Counted from the first letter of the stretch, positions 17,730 to 26,056 are shown. The stretch: 40,768 bases of DNA from Leuconostoc lactis KCTC 3528 = DSM 20202 (GCF_014651235.1 NZ_BMWM01000016.1:1-40768); one strand, 5' to 3'. The notes: a model not told the origin generated them from the letters alone. A program made the numbers and translations.

Positions 17730-17758
17730 ATTTTAAGATAGTTCTTATTTTATGCTAA
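17730..17758 (-). promoter_or_regulatory. Promoter of the SAM hydrolase-ECF operon
   Basis: TTAGCA (17753-17758), 17 bases, TAAAAT (17730-17735). The start point it predicts is immediately before the structured leader. Confidence 0.55.
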
Positions 17759-17771
17759 TTTATTTCTTAGT

Positions 17772-18311
17772 TTAGTCTGGCAAGATAATTTGGGTTGTTG
17801 GTCCTTGTGGGGCTTGTTCCGCTTGCTGTTCTTGCACTAAATAACTTGGGAATAATGTGAGCGACTTCTCAGTAAAGCCGACCATTGATGAGCCTAAAAT
17901 ACGCGTGATTAATTCCAACAAACGCGCTTCAAATGTCGGTTCATCAATTTGTTCAATTTCCGGCTTCAAGGCTTGTTGATACATATTGATGTGCACGTGT
18001 GGCATCAAGGCGTATTCGCGCCCGATTAGGGCGGCCCATTCTTCAAATAATTCGCCCGGAATTTCGTCATCATCGTTCACGATTGGCATGAAGTTAACAC
18101 TAAACGTATTATTAGCTTCGCCTTCAACGTCAAACTCTGCTTGCGTGATGCGGCCCTCCGTTATTTCTGTCGCATAGTCAAAATCATAAACACGACGTTC
18201 GTCGAACAAGTGGATAAAACCAGCCGTTGCTTGATCCTCACTAGCGGTATCAACAACACGCAAAATACGATCACGCTGGCCGCTAAAAAGTTGTTGTGTA
18301 AAGTATGGCAT
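17772..18311 (-). CDS. Hypothetical protein
   Basis: A 179-residue soluble, acidic protein I do not recognise. It has no signal peptide or membrane segment. The middle is rich in Glu and Asp (NDDDEIPGELFEEW), and the C-terminal 20 residues are Gln/Ala/Pro-rich and probably flexible. Start at ATG 18311. The GGAGG SD lies 42 bases upstream and is separated from it by a strong hairpin, as in gltX and dut. A TAGAAT box with a TG extension (18376-18381) is the likely promoter. It lies between adh and the SAM hydrolase, on the same strand as both but apparently transcribed alone. Confidence 0.75.
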   Translation of the reverse strand: MPYFTQQLFSGQRDRILRVVDTASEDQATAGFIHLFDERRVYDFDYATEITEGRITQAEFDVEGEANNTFSVNFMPIVNDDDEIPGELFEEWAALIGREYALMPHVHINMYQQALKPEIEQIDEPTFEARLLELITRILGSSMVGFTEKSLTLFPSYLVQEQQAEQAPQGPTTQIILPD

Positions 18312-18358
18312 GCTTTATTACTGACCTATCTTTCATCAGAAAAGAGGTCGTTTCCTCC
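18312..18358 (-). promoter_or_regulatory. SD-hairpin-AUG element before the hypothetical gene
   Basis: SD GGAGG (18354-18358), 4 bases (AAAC), a hairpin of 5+5 pairs (GACCT/AGGTC, then TTTTC/GAAAG, loop TGAT; 18323-18349), then 11 bases to the ATG at 18311. Confidence 0.6.
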
Positions 18359-18438
18359 AATACATTTGTTACCCAATTCTAACACAGGCATACAAAAACT
18401 GCTATGTCCAAGACAACGACACGCTGCTTAACACATGT

Positions 18439-18470
18439 AAAAAAATCGCCCAAGTGTGGACGATTTTTTT
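18439..18470 (-). terminator. Terminator of adh
   Basis: An A-rich/T-rich stem (AAAAAAATCG..CC with GG..CGATTTTTTT) lies two bases past the adh stop codon on the minus strand. Confidence 0.8.
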
Positions 18471-18472
18471 GA

Positions 18473-19528
18473 TTATAATACTGTGAAGTCGAATACTTTA
18501 CGACCAGTAATCTTACCAGCCTTCATTTCATCAATCACTTCGTTCATGTCGGCAAAGGCAACCTTTTCAACGATTGGCTTAACCTTACCTTCGGCACCAA
18601 ATTGGAAGGCTTCCTTCAAGTCGGCACGTGTACCAACCAATGAACCACGTACTTCAATACCATCCAAGACTGTCTTGGCAATGTTCAAAGCCATGTCACC
18701 TTGTGGCAAAGCAACCGCCACTAACTTACCCATTGGACGTAGTGAATCAACGGCTTGATCAAAGGCAGCGGCGTTAACGGCTGTCACTTGCGCATTGTGC
18801 ACACCACCAGTAGCCTTTTGAACTTCAGCTGCGACATCATCAACCTTCTTACGGTTGATCAATACTTCAGCACCGTTTTCTTGTGCGGCAGCCAACTTGT
18901 CATCGTTACCATCAATAACAGCAACATGTGCACCAAAGACATTGTGGGCATATTGAACGGCCAAGTTACCCAAACCACCAGCACCATGAACTGATACCCA
19001 TTGTCCTGGCTTTGTTTCACCGACCTTCAATGACTTATACATTGTCACACCGGCACATGTAATTGATGTTGCTTGTACTGGGTCCAAACCTTCTGGCACC
19101 TTAACGGCGTACTTGGCGTTCACAACAGCTTGTTGTGACATCGCACCATCAATTGTGTAACCTGAGTTGCGTACCTTACGGCAGAATGTTTCGTTACCTG
19201 TCACACAGTAGTCACACACACCGCAGGCGTCAAAGAACCAAGCGATTGAAACACGATCACCAATCTTGAGGTAATCACTGGCACCTTCAGCCAACTTTGA
19301 CACACGACCAACACCTTCGTGACCGATAACACGACGGAACTTACCATTACGTTGTCCAAGTTCATTTGGATTACCAAAATCAGCATTCGCCACATGCAAA
19401 TCAGTGTGGCAAAGGCCAACATATTCAATATCAACTAATGCTTCACCAAAGGCTAATGGCTTTGGTTCCCAATCTTCAATCAAATCAACATATCCATCTG
19501 GATTTTCACGTACAACTGCTGCTTTCAT
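18473..19528 (-). CDS. adhP: Zinc-dependent alcohol dehydrogenase (AdhP type)
   Basis: A 351-residue medium-chain dehydrogenase that would interconvert acetaldehyde and ethanol with NAD(H), the step by which heterofermenters regenerate NAD+. It shows catalytic-zinc ligands GLCHTD near residue 40 and GHEG near 70, four structural-zinc cysteines ([15 protein letters not shown]), and the Rossmann motif GAGGLG. The frame also begins at 19537, but that ATG almost touches the AAGGAG SD. The ATG at 19528 is 10 bases away and gives the family start MKAAVV. Codon use is strongly biased, pointing to high expression. It is monocistronic. Confidence 0.95.
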   Translation of the reverse strand: MKAAVVRENPDGYVDLIEDWEPKPLAFGEALVDIEYVGLCHTDLHVANADFGNPNELGQRNGKFRRVIGHEGVGRVSKLAEGASDYLKIGDRVSIAWFFDACGVCDYCVTGNETFCRKVRNSGYTIDGAMSQQAVVNAKYAVKVPEGLDPVQATSITCAGVTMYKSLKVGETKPGQWVSVHGAGGLGNLAVQYAHNVFGAHVAVIDGNDDKLAAAQENGAEVLINRKKVDDVAAEVQKATGGVHNAQVTAVNAAAFDQAVDSLRPMGKLVAVALPQGDMALNIAKTVLDGIEVRGSLVGTRADLKEAFQFGAEGKVKPIVEKVAFADMNEVIDEMKAGKITGRKVFDFTVL

Positions 19529-19570
19529 GTTAAGCATACTCCTTTTACATGTGAATTATTTTACAAATAA

Positions 19571-19599
19571 ATTGTACCTGTTTTTCGCGTATTTGTAAA
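19571..19599 (-). promoter_or_regulatory. adh promoter
   Basis: TTTACA (19594-19599), 17 bases, TACAAT (19571-19576). Confidence 0.8.
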
Positions 19600-19635
19600 C
19601 TTTTATTATGACAAATTGGCATTAATTTTTTATTA

Positions 19636-19651
19636 CGTGAAAAAAATCACG
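19636..19651. promoter_or_regulatory. Palindrome upstream of adh (Rex- or CRP/FNR-like)
   Basis: CGTGA-N6-TCACG, 36 bases upstream of the adh -35 box. It matches the core GTGA-N6-TCAC of both the Rex operator (TTGTGA-N6-TCACAA) and CRP/FNR-family sites (TGTGA-N6-TCACA), with symmetrical T-to-C and A-to-G changes. Rex control would make sense for an NADH-consuming enzyme. Confidence 0.4.
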
Positions 19652-19665
19652 ATTACTTACAAAAT

Positions 19666-19691
19666 AAAAGTATCACCGAAGTGACACTTTT
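19666..19691 (-). terminator. Terminator of the quinone-oxidoreductase-like gene
   Basis: A stem of about 10 pairs closed by a TTCG tetraloop (minus strand) runs into TTTTATTTT. It directly abuts the stop codon. Confidence 0.85.
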
Positions 19692-20596
19692 TAGTCAAAT
19701 GTGAGCACAAGTTTACCCAGTACGTGTTGGCGCGTTTGAAAATCGCGGACGTTCTCTGCATTAAATGGGCGTGTGTCCGCAATGTTCACGATCACCTGGC
19801 CTTGGGCTACTAACACCAATAATTCAGCGAGCTGTTTACCGTTAGATTGCAAATAACCCATCGTCACGCGCGGATCAGCCATAGTATCAACCAATGACAC
19901 CAATCGCCCAGTTGGCTTCAAAACGGCCAATGACGTCTGCAAGGTATCACCGCCAATCGTATCTAAAATCACATCCACGCCTGCCGGTATCGCTGCTTGC
20001 AGCGACGTCGTTTGGCTATCAATGACCTGCAGTGTCGGATCAACGGCCTGCACAACGGCTGCTGCTGCCTGACCACGGACTGTCGTATAAAGCGTTTGTA
20101 CCCCAAGCCACTTCGCAACCTGGATAGCTGTGAAACCAACCGAACCAGCACCGCCTTGAATGAGTACCGTATCCCTTGGCTGAACCGCTAAGTCTTTGGT
20201 TATCATTTGATAACCAGTTTGCCCACCCAGTACCACCGCAGCCGCTTGGACATCACTTACTGCGTCGGGAATTTTAGCAAGTAAGGATTGCCCAACTGGC
20301 ACAAATTCGGCATAGCTTTTCAAATGTGTCGATGCCGCCACGCGGTCACCAACTGCAAATGCCGTCACTTCAGCGCCAACCGCCACGACAACGCCTGCCA
20401 CTGATGACCCTGGAATGAGCGGTGTTGCCTTATCTGTTCCCATCAATCCTTGCCGAAACTTCACATCATAAGGGTCAATTGCCGTCGCCCGTTGTTTCAC
20501 CAATACCTGTTTGGGTTTAATCATCGGCATTGCTGCCGCTAGGTTATCGACCAAGACCGTCGGTTCCCCATAATTTAACATTTCTACTGCATACAT
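19691..20596 (-). CDS. NADPH:quinone oxidoreductase-like MDR enzyme
   Basis: A 301-residue zinc-free medium-chain dehydrogenase/reductase of the quinone oxidoreductase (QOR) group. It has the N-terminal GroES-like fold (AIDPYDVKFRQG, PGSSVAGVVVAVG) and the Rossmann motif QGGAGSVGFTAIQVAK near residue 145. It lacks zinc ligands. Such enzymes reduce quinones or reactive enones with NAD(P)H; the substrate is open. The frame extends to a TTG at 20641, but the ATG at 20596 (MYAVEML) fits the family. The SD is weak (GAAAG). A promoter AGGACA-17-TACAAT probably lies just upstream, past the gltX terminator. Confidence 0.83.
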   Translation of the reverse strand: MYAVEMLNYGEPTVLVDNLAAAMPMIKPKQVLVKQRATAIDPYDVKFRQGLMGTDKATPLIPGSSVAGVVVAVGAEVTAFAVGDRVAASTHLKSYAEFVPVGQSLLAKIPDAVSDVQAAAVVLGGQTGYQMITKDLAVQPRDTVLIQGGAGSVGFTAIQVAKWLGVQTLYTTVRGQAAAAVVQAVDPTLQVIDSQTTSLQAAIPAGVDVILDTIGGDTLQTSLAVLKPTGRLVSLVDTMADPRVTMGYLQSNGKQLAELLVLVAQGQVIVNIADTRPFNAENVRDFQTRQHVLGKLVLTFD

Positions 20597-20683
20597 GGTA
20601 TTCACACTTTCTTTATAAGCCGTTACCCCATTGTATGCCAAATCCTGCTAAATGTCCTCGGATTTGCTGTCACAAAGTGCATC

Positions 20684-20717
20684 AAAAAAAGGCGCCTCAG
20701 TTAACCCGAAGCACCTT
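20684..20717 (-). terminator. Terminator of gltX
   Basis: A 10-bp stem with two G-U pairs (AAGGTGCTTC / GAGGCGCCTT, 9-base loop) followed by seven T residues on the minus strand. Confidence 0.85.
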
Positions 20718-20732
20718 TATGACTCGCCTAAA

Positions 20733-22229
20733 TTAGGCTAAATATTTAGCTTTAACATCAGCCATTGTCGCTAAGACCTTGTCTTTCTCCAATACGACTA
20801 ACATTTCTGGCAAGTTTGGTCCTTGCACTTCATGTGTTGTCGCAATACGAATTGGATTCCACAAGTTACGGCCCTTGATTTCAAGTGTGCTTTGAATCTC
20901 ACGAATCACTGCCATGTAATCTTCTGCAGTCGCTGATTCTGGCAAGGCTGTGTAAGCTTTTTCCCAGGCTGCAAAGACCTGACGGCCTTCATCAGATGTG
21001 AGATAATCGACCATTTCATCCGTAATATCACTTAATTCAAAGAATGGGCGACGCACTAAGTCAACAATTTCGCGTGTATAGGAAATCCCTTCCACACCGG
21101 CAACCTTAATGACTTGTGTTAACCAATCGCGCTTCGTTTCGGCATCTTCTGCGCTAATTAAGTCCGCATTGACCAATTCTTGAATCAATTGTGGCATCAC
21201 TTGATCCAAATCACGACGCATCCATTGGTTGTTAATCCATTCTAACTTCTTTTGGTCAAACTTCGCGTTGGCCTTTGACAAACGGTTCTCGTCAAACATT
21301 TGTGTGAATTCTTCAAGGGAGAAGATTTCGTCTTCACCCTTTGGTGACCAACCAAGCAAGCCAATAAAGTTCACCATCGCTTGTGGTTGATAGCCCAAAT
21401 CCTTGTATTGTTCCACGAATTGCAACACATTTTCGTCACGCTTTGATAACTTCTTGCCGGTTTCACCGTTGATAATCAACGCCATGTGACCAAACTTTGG
21501 CATATCCCAACCCAACGCTTCAAAAATCATCATTTGCTTTGGTGTGTTTGAGACGTGATCATCCCCACGTAACACGTGAGAAATCTTCATCAAATGATCA
21601 TCGACAACCACCGCAAAGTTATAGGTTGGCATCCCATCGGCTTTTTGAATCACCCAGTCGCCACCAATTTCCTTGGCACCGATTTCGATATGACCCTTAA
21701 CAATGTCATCCCAAGCATAAACTTTTTCTTCTGGGACACGGAAGCGAATCACGGGCTTTAACCCTTGCGCTTCAAATTCCGCATACTTGGCTTCGCGTTC
21801 TTCATCCGTCAAACCTTCATATTCATAAACGTAATGTGGCGCTTGCTTAGCGGCTTGTTGTGCTTCACGTTCAGCAGCCAATTGTTCTGATGTCTTATAT
21901 GACTTATAAGCCAAGCCCTTAGCCAACAATTCATCAATAAAGGGTTGGTAAATGCCTTGAGCGTTACGTTCAGATTGGCGGTATGGGCCATAAGCACCTG
22001 GCTTTTCTGGTGATTCATCCCAGTCCAAACCAAGCCAAGCCAAGTTTTCTAATTGTGACTTTTCACCGTCAGCGATGTTACGTGCTGAATCAGTATCTTC
22101 AATCCGAATAATGAATTGGCCATTGTAGTGGCGCGCAAAAAGCCAGTTAAAGATTGCGGTACGCGCGTTACCAATATGTAAATGTCCTGTTGGTGATGGG
22201 GCATAGCGAACACGAATGTCTTCTGTCAT
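20733..22229 (-). CDS. gltX: Glutamyl-tRNA synthetase
   Basis: A 498-residue class I synthetase that charges tRNA-Glu (and usually tRNA-Gln for later amidation in lactobacilli). The HIGH motif is in APSPTGHLHIGNART near residue 15, and the KMSKS-equivalent is KLSKRDE near 250; the C-terminal anticodon-binding domain is complete. The open frame reaches a TTG at 22250, but that codon lies inside a leader hairpin. The ATG at 22229 gives the universal start MTEDIRVRYAPSP. No SD is near it: GAGGAGG lies 41 bases upstream, beyond a 7-bp hairpin. The promoter probably uses TACAAT near 22315. Confidence 0.96.
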   Translation of the reverse strand: MTEDIRVRYAPSPTGHLHIGNARTAIFNWLFARHYNGQFIIRIEDTDSARNIADGEKSQLENLAWLGLDWDESPEKPGAYGPYRQSERNAQGIYQPFIDELLAKGLAYKSYKTSEQLAAEREAQQAAKQAPHYVYEYEGLTDEEREAKYAEFEAQGLKPVIRFRVPEEKVYAWDDIVKGHIEIGAKEIGGDWVIQKADGMPTYNFAVVVDDHLMKISHVLRGDDHVSNTPKQMMIFEALGWDMPKFGHMALIINGETGKKLSKRDENVLQFVEQYKDLGYQPQAMVNFIGLLGWSPKGEDEIFSLEEFTQMFDENRLSKANAKFDQKKLEWINNQWMRRDLDQVMPQLIQELVNADLISAEDAETKRDWLTQVIKVAGVEGISYTREIVDLVRRPFFELSDITDEMVDYLTSDEGRQVFAAWEKAYTALPESATAEDYMAVIREIQSTLEIKGRNLWNPIRIATTHEVQGPNLPEMLVVLEKDKVLATMADVKAKYLA

Positions 22230-22275
22230 GTGATATAAAGCGTTAGACAAGTGGTTTGGCTAACGCATTTCCTCC
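22230..22275 (-). promoter_or_regulatory. SD-hairpin-AUG element before gltX
   Basis: SD GGAGG (22271-22275), 4 bases (AAAT), a perfect 7-bp hairpin GCGTTAG/CTAACGC with a 13-base loop (22240-22266), then 10 bases to the ATG at 22229. Confidence 0.65.
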
Positions 22276-22362
22276 TCAGTTATACGGTTTATCCCGTTAT
22301 TTATCTACTCTATTGTACAACATTACCCCGACAAAATTCCAATTGGCCACATATTCGCAAAA

Positions 22363-22389
22363 CAAAAGGCCAGGCGGCTAACCTGACCT
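22363..22389 (-). terminator. Terminator of the radA-membrane protein unit
   Basis: An 8-bp stem with one G-U pair (AGGTCAGG / CCTGGCCT, 7-base loop) is followed by TTTTGTTTTG on the minus strand, 15 bases past the stop codon. Confidence 0.75.
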
Positions 22390-22404
22390 GCAAACGTTAT
22401 CGAT

Positions 22405-22728
22405 TTAATGACGCTGAGCGTGGATTGGCGCATCTTGTTGCCGTACCAAACGTCTCAGTAACCGTACCCAGTGGTATAGCACCCATCCTAGACCGGCCAT
22501 GATCACCAGCAATATCGCCATAACGGCAATTTTCCCCCACAAAATTAGGGCATCGCTAAGCCCAACTACTAACGTCAGCCAGCCTAAGCCGACTTGGATA
22601 ACGCCTAACATCGTGGTTATCAGCACACCTAACCACCAACGTCCCCGATAACCTGTTCCACGTGAAACATAACGATATAACCCATTATGCATCAAAATAA
22701 ATAGATCACCAGGAATCAGATCCCACAT
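22405..22728 (-). CDS. Small membrane protein of unknown function
   Basis: A 107-residue protein I do not recognise. The N-terminal 30 residues are polar and aromatic (LFILMHNGLYRYVSRG). Two or three membrane segments follow (about 31-55 and 65-90), then a basic, positive-inside tail (RLLRRLVRQQ). It lies 10 bases after radA, with a GGGGG SD, so it is the last gene of the dut-NUDIX-metallophosphoesterase-radA string. A role in DNA repair is not implied by position alone. Confidence 0.65.
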   Translation of the reverse strand: MWDLIPGDLFILMHNGLYRYVSRGTGYRGRWWLGVLITTMLGVIQVGLGWLTLVVGLSDALILWGKIAVMAILLVIMAGLGWVLYHWVRLLRRLVRQQDAPIHAQRH

Positions 22729-22738
22729 ATTACCCCCT

Positions 22739-24106
22739 TTAATCTAAGGCTAATTGCAACGCTTCCCGCAATGTGGCGACGCCAATTACTTGAATCCCTT
22801 CGGGTAAGGTAACACCATTCAAGTTGTTCTTTGGCACAATCGCCCGTTTAAAGCCGAGCTTGCGCGCTTCCTTCAACCGACTTTCAATATCAGCGACGCT
22901 CCGGATTTCCCCAGTTAACCCGATTTCACCGACAAAGACGTCGCTTGGCCGCGATTCTTTATCGTGATAAGAACTGGCCAGCGCCACGGCAATCGCCAAA
23001 TCAATTGCTGGTTCATCCAGCTTGACCCCACCGGCAGCTTTCAGATAAGCATCTTGATTTTGTAACAAGAGATTGGCGCGCTTTTCCAAAACGGCCATAA
23101 TTAGCGACACGCGGTTACGATCTAATCCGGATGCCGTCCGTTGCGCATTCCCAAAGACGGTTGGCGTCACCAAAGCTTGCAACTCCACTAAAATCGGCCG
23201 TGAGCCTTCCAAGGCGACCACAATGGCCGAACCAGTTGCGCCAGCTAATCGTTCTTCCAAAAAGATTTCTGATGGGTTGGCGACTTCAATCAAACCGCCG
23301 TCACGCATTTCAAAAATACCCAATTCATTGGTGGCACCAAAACGATTTTTCACCGCGCGTAAAATGCGGTACTTATAGTTACTATCGCCTTCAAAATAGA
23401 GCACCGTATCGACCATATGCTCCAAAATCTTTGGTCCAGCAATTGCCCCATCTTTAGTCACGTGACCAACGATAAAAATAGAAATGTTATTGGTTTTGGC
23501 AATTTGCAATAAATCTGCCGTGACTTCACGGATTTGTGACACGGAGCCAATGGCGGACGTCACGTCTGGTTCCTGCATCGTTTGCACTGAGTCAATCACG
23601 ACAAAATCTGGTTGCAGCGATTCAATTTGCTTTTTAATCGCCGTCATATCTGTTTCTGGATAGAGGTAAAATTCATCATTCCCCACACCCAAGCGATCTG
23701 CCCGCAACTTTACTTGGGTGGCAGATTCTTCCCCAGTCACGTATAACACACGGCCTTCGTGGGCCAATTGTCCCGAAACTTGGAGCAAGAGGGTTGATTT
23801 CCCAATGCCTGGATCCCCACCAATCAACACCATTGAACCTGGAACCACCCCACCGCCTAACACGCGGTTCAGTTCTTTAAGGTTCGTGGCAACACGCGGT
23901 GTTTCCTCTGATGTGACCTCATTAATCTTTTCAACCTTAGCCGTACGACCGTCTAGGCTCACCCGACTTTTCCGGTCGTTGGTCTCTGGCATAATTTTTT
24001 CTTCGACAAATGTGCCCCATTCACCACAGTTTGAGCAGCGACCCAGATAGCGCGCTGACGTGAAACCACAGTTTGAGCAAATAAATTGTGTTTTAACTTT
24101 TGCGAT
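22739..24106 (-). CDS. radA: DNA repair protein RadA, start codon AUC or AUU
   Basis: RadA (Sms) is a RecA-like helicase that helps process recombination intermediates. The protein has an N-terminal zinc finger (CSNCG ... CSNCG, residues about 10-30), Walker [10 protein letters not shown] near 105, the RadA-specific KNRFG, and a Lon-protease-like C-domain. No ATG, GTG or TTG lies between the upstream in-frame TAA and the internal ATG at 23992, which would drop the zinc finger. The family start M-A-K-V-K corresponds to ATC-GCA-AAA-GTT-AAA at 24106, 7 bases after the AAAGGAG SD, with an ATT just before it. From ATC the product has 455 residues, the normal length. It overlaps the metallophosphoesterase gene. 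Confidence 0.88.
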   Translation of the reverse strand: MAKVKTQFICSNCGFTSARYLGRCSNCGEWGTFVEEKIMPETNDRKSRVSLDGRTAKVEKINEVTSEETPRVATNLKELNRVLGGGVVPGSMVLIGGDPGIGKSTLLLQVSGQLAHEGRVLYVTGEESATQVKLRADRLGVGNDEFYLYPETDMTAIKKQIESLQPDFVVIDSVQTMQEPDVTSAIGSVSQIREVTADLLQIAKTNNISIFIVGHVTKDGAIAGPKILEHMVDTVLYFEGDSNYKYRILRAVKNRFGATNELGIFEMRDGGLIEVANPSEIFLEERLAGATGSAIVVALEGSRPILVELQALVTPTVFGNAQRTASGLDRNRVSLIMAVLEKRANLLLQNQDAYLKAAGGVKLDEPAIDLAIAVALASSYHDKESRPSDVFVGEIGLTGEIRSVADIESRLKEARKLGFKRAIVPKNNLNGVTLPEGIQVIGVATLREALQLALD

Positions 24107-24974
24107 AATGTCTCTCCTTTAGTTGTGTTAAAAAGTGTTTGGCTTGGGTTTGATACATCAAAAAATTGTCATTGCCACGCAAACTATCACGATCACGTGT
24201 GAAATGGCCTGTTTGTAACATGCACACGTATTCCGCTGCAAACGGCCAGTCAACAGACTGGGCACGTGATATTTCTAATTGGGTATCAAAATTCACGCGC
24301 CTAAAGTCCGTGCTCACGACACCAACAACATCATCTAATGTGAGCACTAAGTATTGTGCGACCATCCCTTGGGGGGTAAGTTGATAAGACTGACCGACAG
24401 TTCCAGTATTTAGAATGCGATGCATTTGAAAATGATTGTCCACTTGCGTCACAGCATCTGTGCGCATGATTTGCGCATGAATGTGGGCGTAAATCGCCAT
24501 ATCCGCATCGCGCCCTGTTAACATCTGATTGAAGTTTTCTTGTGGCGCATCAGCCAGTAGTGCATCACCATAATTTTGTGTGGGGGTGTGATGTGATAAG
24601 TGAAAATGGCGGCCAAAACGTTCAATCGTTGTCGCAATTGGTAATTGCTGAATTTGTGCTATCTCAGCGACTGTAAATTGCGCATAATCGCGCGCCATCC
24701 AATTTAAAAATGCAACTTCAGCGGCATCGTCAAAGTCAACCGCCGTTGCGCGCTCGTATTCTTGGTAACTCGATTCCCAATTACCTTGTAAAAACACTGT
24801 CGCATTTTCTTGATGCAATAGACGATAACTCGCAACCGTATTGGGGCCATAGGTGGCGATGTCTCCTAGTGACCAGAATTCAGTGACCCCTTGATTTTTT
24901 GCATCAGCAATAACCGCCTCTAAGGCGGTTAAATTACCATGTACATCTGCTAAAACACCTATTTTCTGTTGCAT
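24093..24974 (-). CDS. Calcineurin-like metallophosphoesterase
   Basis: A 293-residue metallophosphoesterase with the binuclear-metal motifs ADVHGN (residue 8), [10 protein letters not shown] near 36, GNWES near 65 (a variant of GNHE), SHH near 130, and AHIHAQ near 165. The family includes YfcE-type phosphodiesterases and protein phosphatases; the substrate is unknown. The SD AAGGAG is 6 bases from the ATG. Its 3' end, which encodes ERHYRKS, contains the SD and the non-standard start of radA in another frame. Its translation and that of radA are therefore likely coupled. Confidence 0.85.
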   Translation of the reverse strand: MQQKIGVLADVHGNLTALEAVIADAKNQGVTEFWSLGDIATYGPNTVASYRLLHQENATVFLQGNWESSYQEYERATAVDFDDAAEVAFLNWMARDYAQFTVAEIAQIQQLPIATTIERFGRHFHLSHHTPTQNYGDALLADAPQENFNQMLTGRDADMAIYAHIHAQIMRTDAVTQVDNHFQMHRILNTGTVGQSYQLTPQGMVAQYLVLTLDDVVGVVSTDFRRVNFDTQLEISRAQSVDWPFAAEYVCMLQTGHFTRDRDSLRGNDNFLMYQTQAKHFLTQLKERHYRKS

Positions 24975-24991
24975 ATGCGGCTCCTTTCCAA

Positions 24992-25456
24992 CTATTTCTG
25001 ATGATACATCAAATGTACTGGTTGTAATGGCAAGTCATGCAACACCGGCTGTAAAACAACAGGTTTCAAATCATCAAGCGCAGTTGGCGAACGCCATATC
25101 ACCGCCTGTTCCCAGCCGTCTCTTGCATCCCCCTGCGTTTGATCAACCCGCGTGACTAACCAAGTCATGCCAATTTCGGTAACTTGCTTACCGGCAATAG
25201 AAAATAAATTTTCAGTCACTGCTAGCAGGCGTTCTGCACGAACATTGATGCCCATTTCCTCGATAAATTCGCGGACAATGGCTGCTTGGCTGGTTTCGCC
25301 AAACTTCACTTTACCACCTGGTAAAAACACGCAATATTGTTGTGGCGCTGTATTAACGGCAATATTGCCAGTCGCATCAAGCAAGACACCTGTCACCCGT
25401 AACTTAAAATCTCGAGTTGCTTGACATATCACGATATCATTGTGTTCATCAGCCAT
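24992..25456 (-). CDS. NUDIX hydrolase
   Basis: A 154-residue NUDIX protein with a complete box GKVKFGE-x7-REFIEEMG near residues 48-70, of the MutT/ADP-ribose-pyrophosphatase-like type. The substrate is unknown; a nucleotide-cleansing role suits its position right after dut. The in-frame TTG one codon earlier is less likely than the ATG at 25456, which has AGGTG upstream. The gap to the dut stop codon is 7 bases. Confidence 0.82.
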   Translation of the reverse strand: MADEHNDIVICQATRDFKLRVTGVLLDATGNIAVNTAPQQYCVFLPGGKVKFGETSQAAIVREFIEEMGINVRAERLLAVTENLFSIAGKQVTEIGMTWLVTRVDQTQGDARDGWEQAVIWRSPTALDDLKPVVLQPVLHDLPLQPVHLMYHQK

Positions 25457-25463
25457 CAATCAC

Positions 25464-26003
25464 CTAATTTTGGCCGGTTGAGCCAAAACCACCTTGACGC
25501 TCAGCCTTTTCAACTTGATCATCGCCATCAGCTAAGAGGTAAGGTAAGAAAATACCTTGGCCAATCCGTTCGCCTTTTTTAATCACGACATCTTTAAGCC
25601 CAAAATTAATGAATTGGAAGAAAATTTCCCCTTCGTTGCTTGGGTTATTGTAGTAGTCGGCATCAACAATCCCAACGGCATTTGGCATCATCAAGCGCTT
25701 TTTAATCGGACCACTTGAACGTGATACCAATTGCAAATATTCCCCTTCACCCATGTAAGCCTTAATACCTGTTGGGACAAGCACCGGCCTAAGCAACCCT
25801 TGCAAGTCCTCATCATCACGTACATTTTTTAATTTACCGAGTGATAAGATGTTTAAGCCACGGAAAAAAGGATTACTCAATGCACTTGGAATCACAATCT
25901 CTTCTGAGGCTTCAAAGTCATACCCCGCCGCTGCTTGCGTACTCCGTTTTGGTAAATTAAGCCCGTCGTTCACCTTTGTTGACACAATTTCAAATCCACG
26001 CAT
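25464..26003 (-). CDS. dut: dUTP diphosphatase
   Basis: A 179-residue trimeric-type dUTPase that converts dUTP to dUMP and pyrophosphate, keeping uracil out of DNA. All five motifs are present in order: AAGYDFEA, RSSGPIKK, GIVDADYYNNPSNEGEI, KKGERIGQGIF, and RQGGFGSTG. It has the extra segment between motifs I and II seen in lactobacillar enzymes. It leads the dut-NUDIX-phosphoesterase-radA string. The ATG at 26003 has no adjacent SD. A GGAGG lies 48 bases upstream, beyond an 11-bp hairpin. A TATAAT box near 26086 is the likely promoter. Confidence 0.95.
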   Translation of the reverse strand: MRGFEIVSTKVNDGLNLPKRSTQAAAGYDFEASEEIVIPSALSNPFFRGLNILSLGKLKNVRDDEDLQGLLRPVLVPTGIKAYMGEGEYLQLVSRSSGPIKKRLMMPNAVGIVDADYYNNPSNEGEIFFQFINFGLKDVVIKKGERIGQGIFLPYLLADGDDQVEKAERQGGFGSTGQN

Positions 26004-26056
26004 GTTTAATTACCAACCACAGTCATTCAAAGCCACGACTATGGTCGTTTTCCTCC
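26004..26056 (-). promoter_or_regulatory. SD-hairpin-AUG element before dut
   Basis: SD GGAGG (26052-26056), 4 bases (AAAA), an 11-bp hairpin with two G-U pairs (CGACCATAGTC / GACTGTGGTTG, 12-base loop; 26014-26047), then 10 bases to the ATG at 26003. This is the strongest stem of the set. Confidence 0.7.

Noticed and set aside
22255-22272. A two-codon upstream frame (ATG CGT TAG) in the gltX leader
   Set aside because: Its ATG is only two bases from the SD, and the other three SD-hairpin leaders have no equivalent, so the shared feature is the hairpin rather than a mini-gene.
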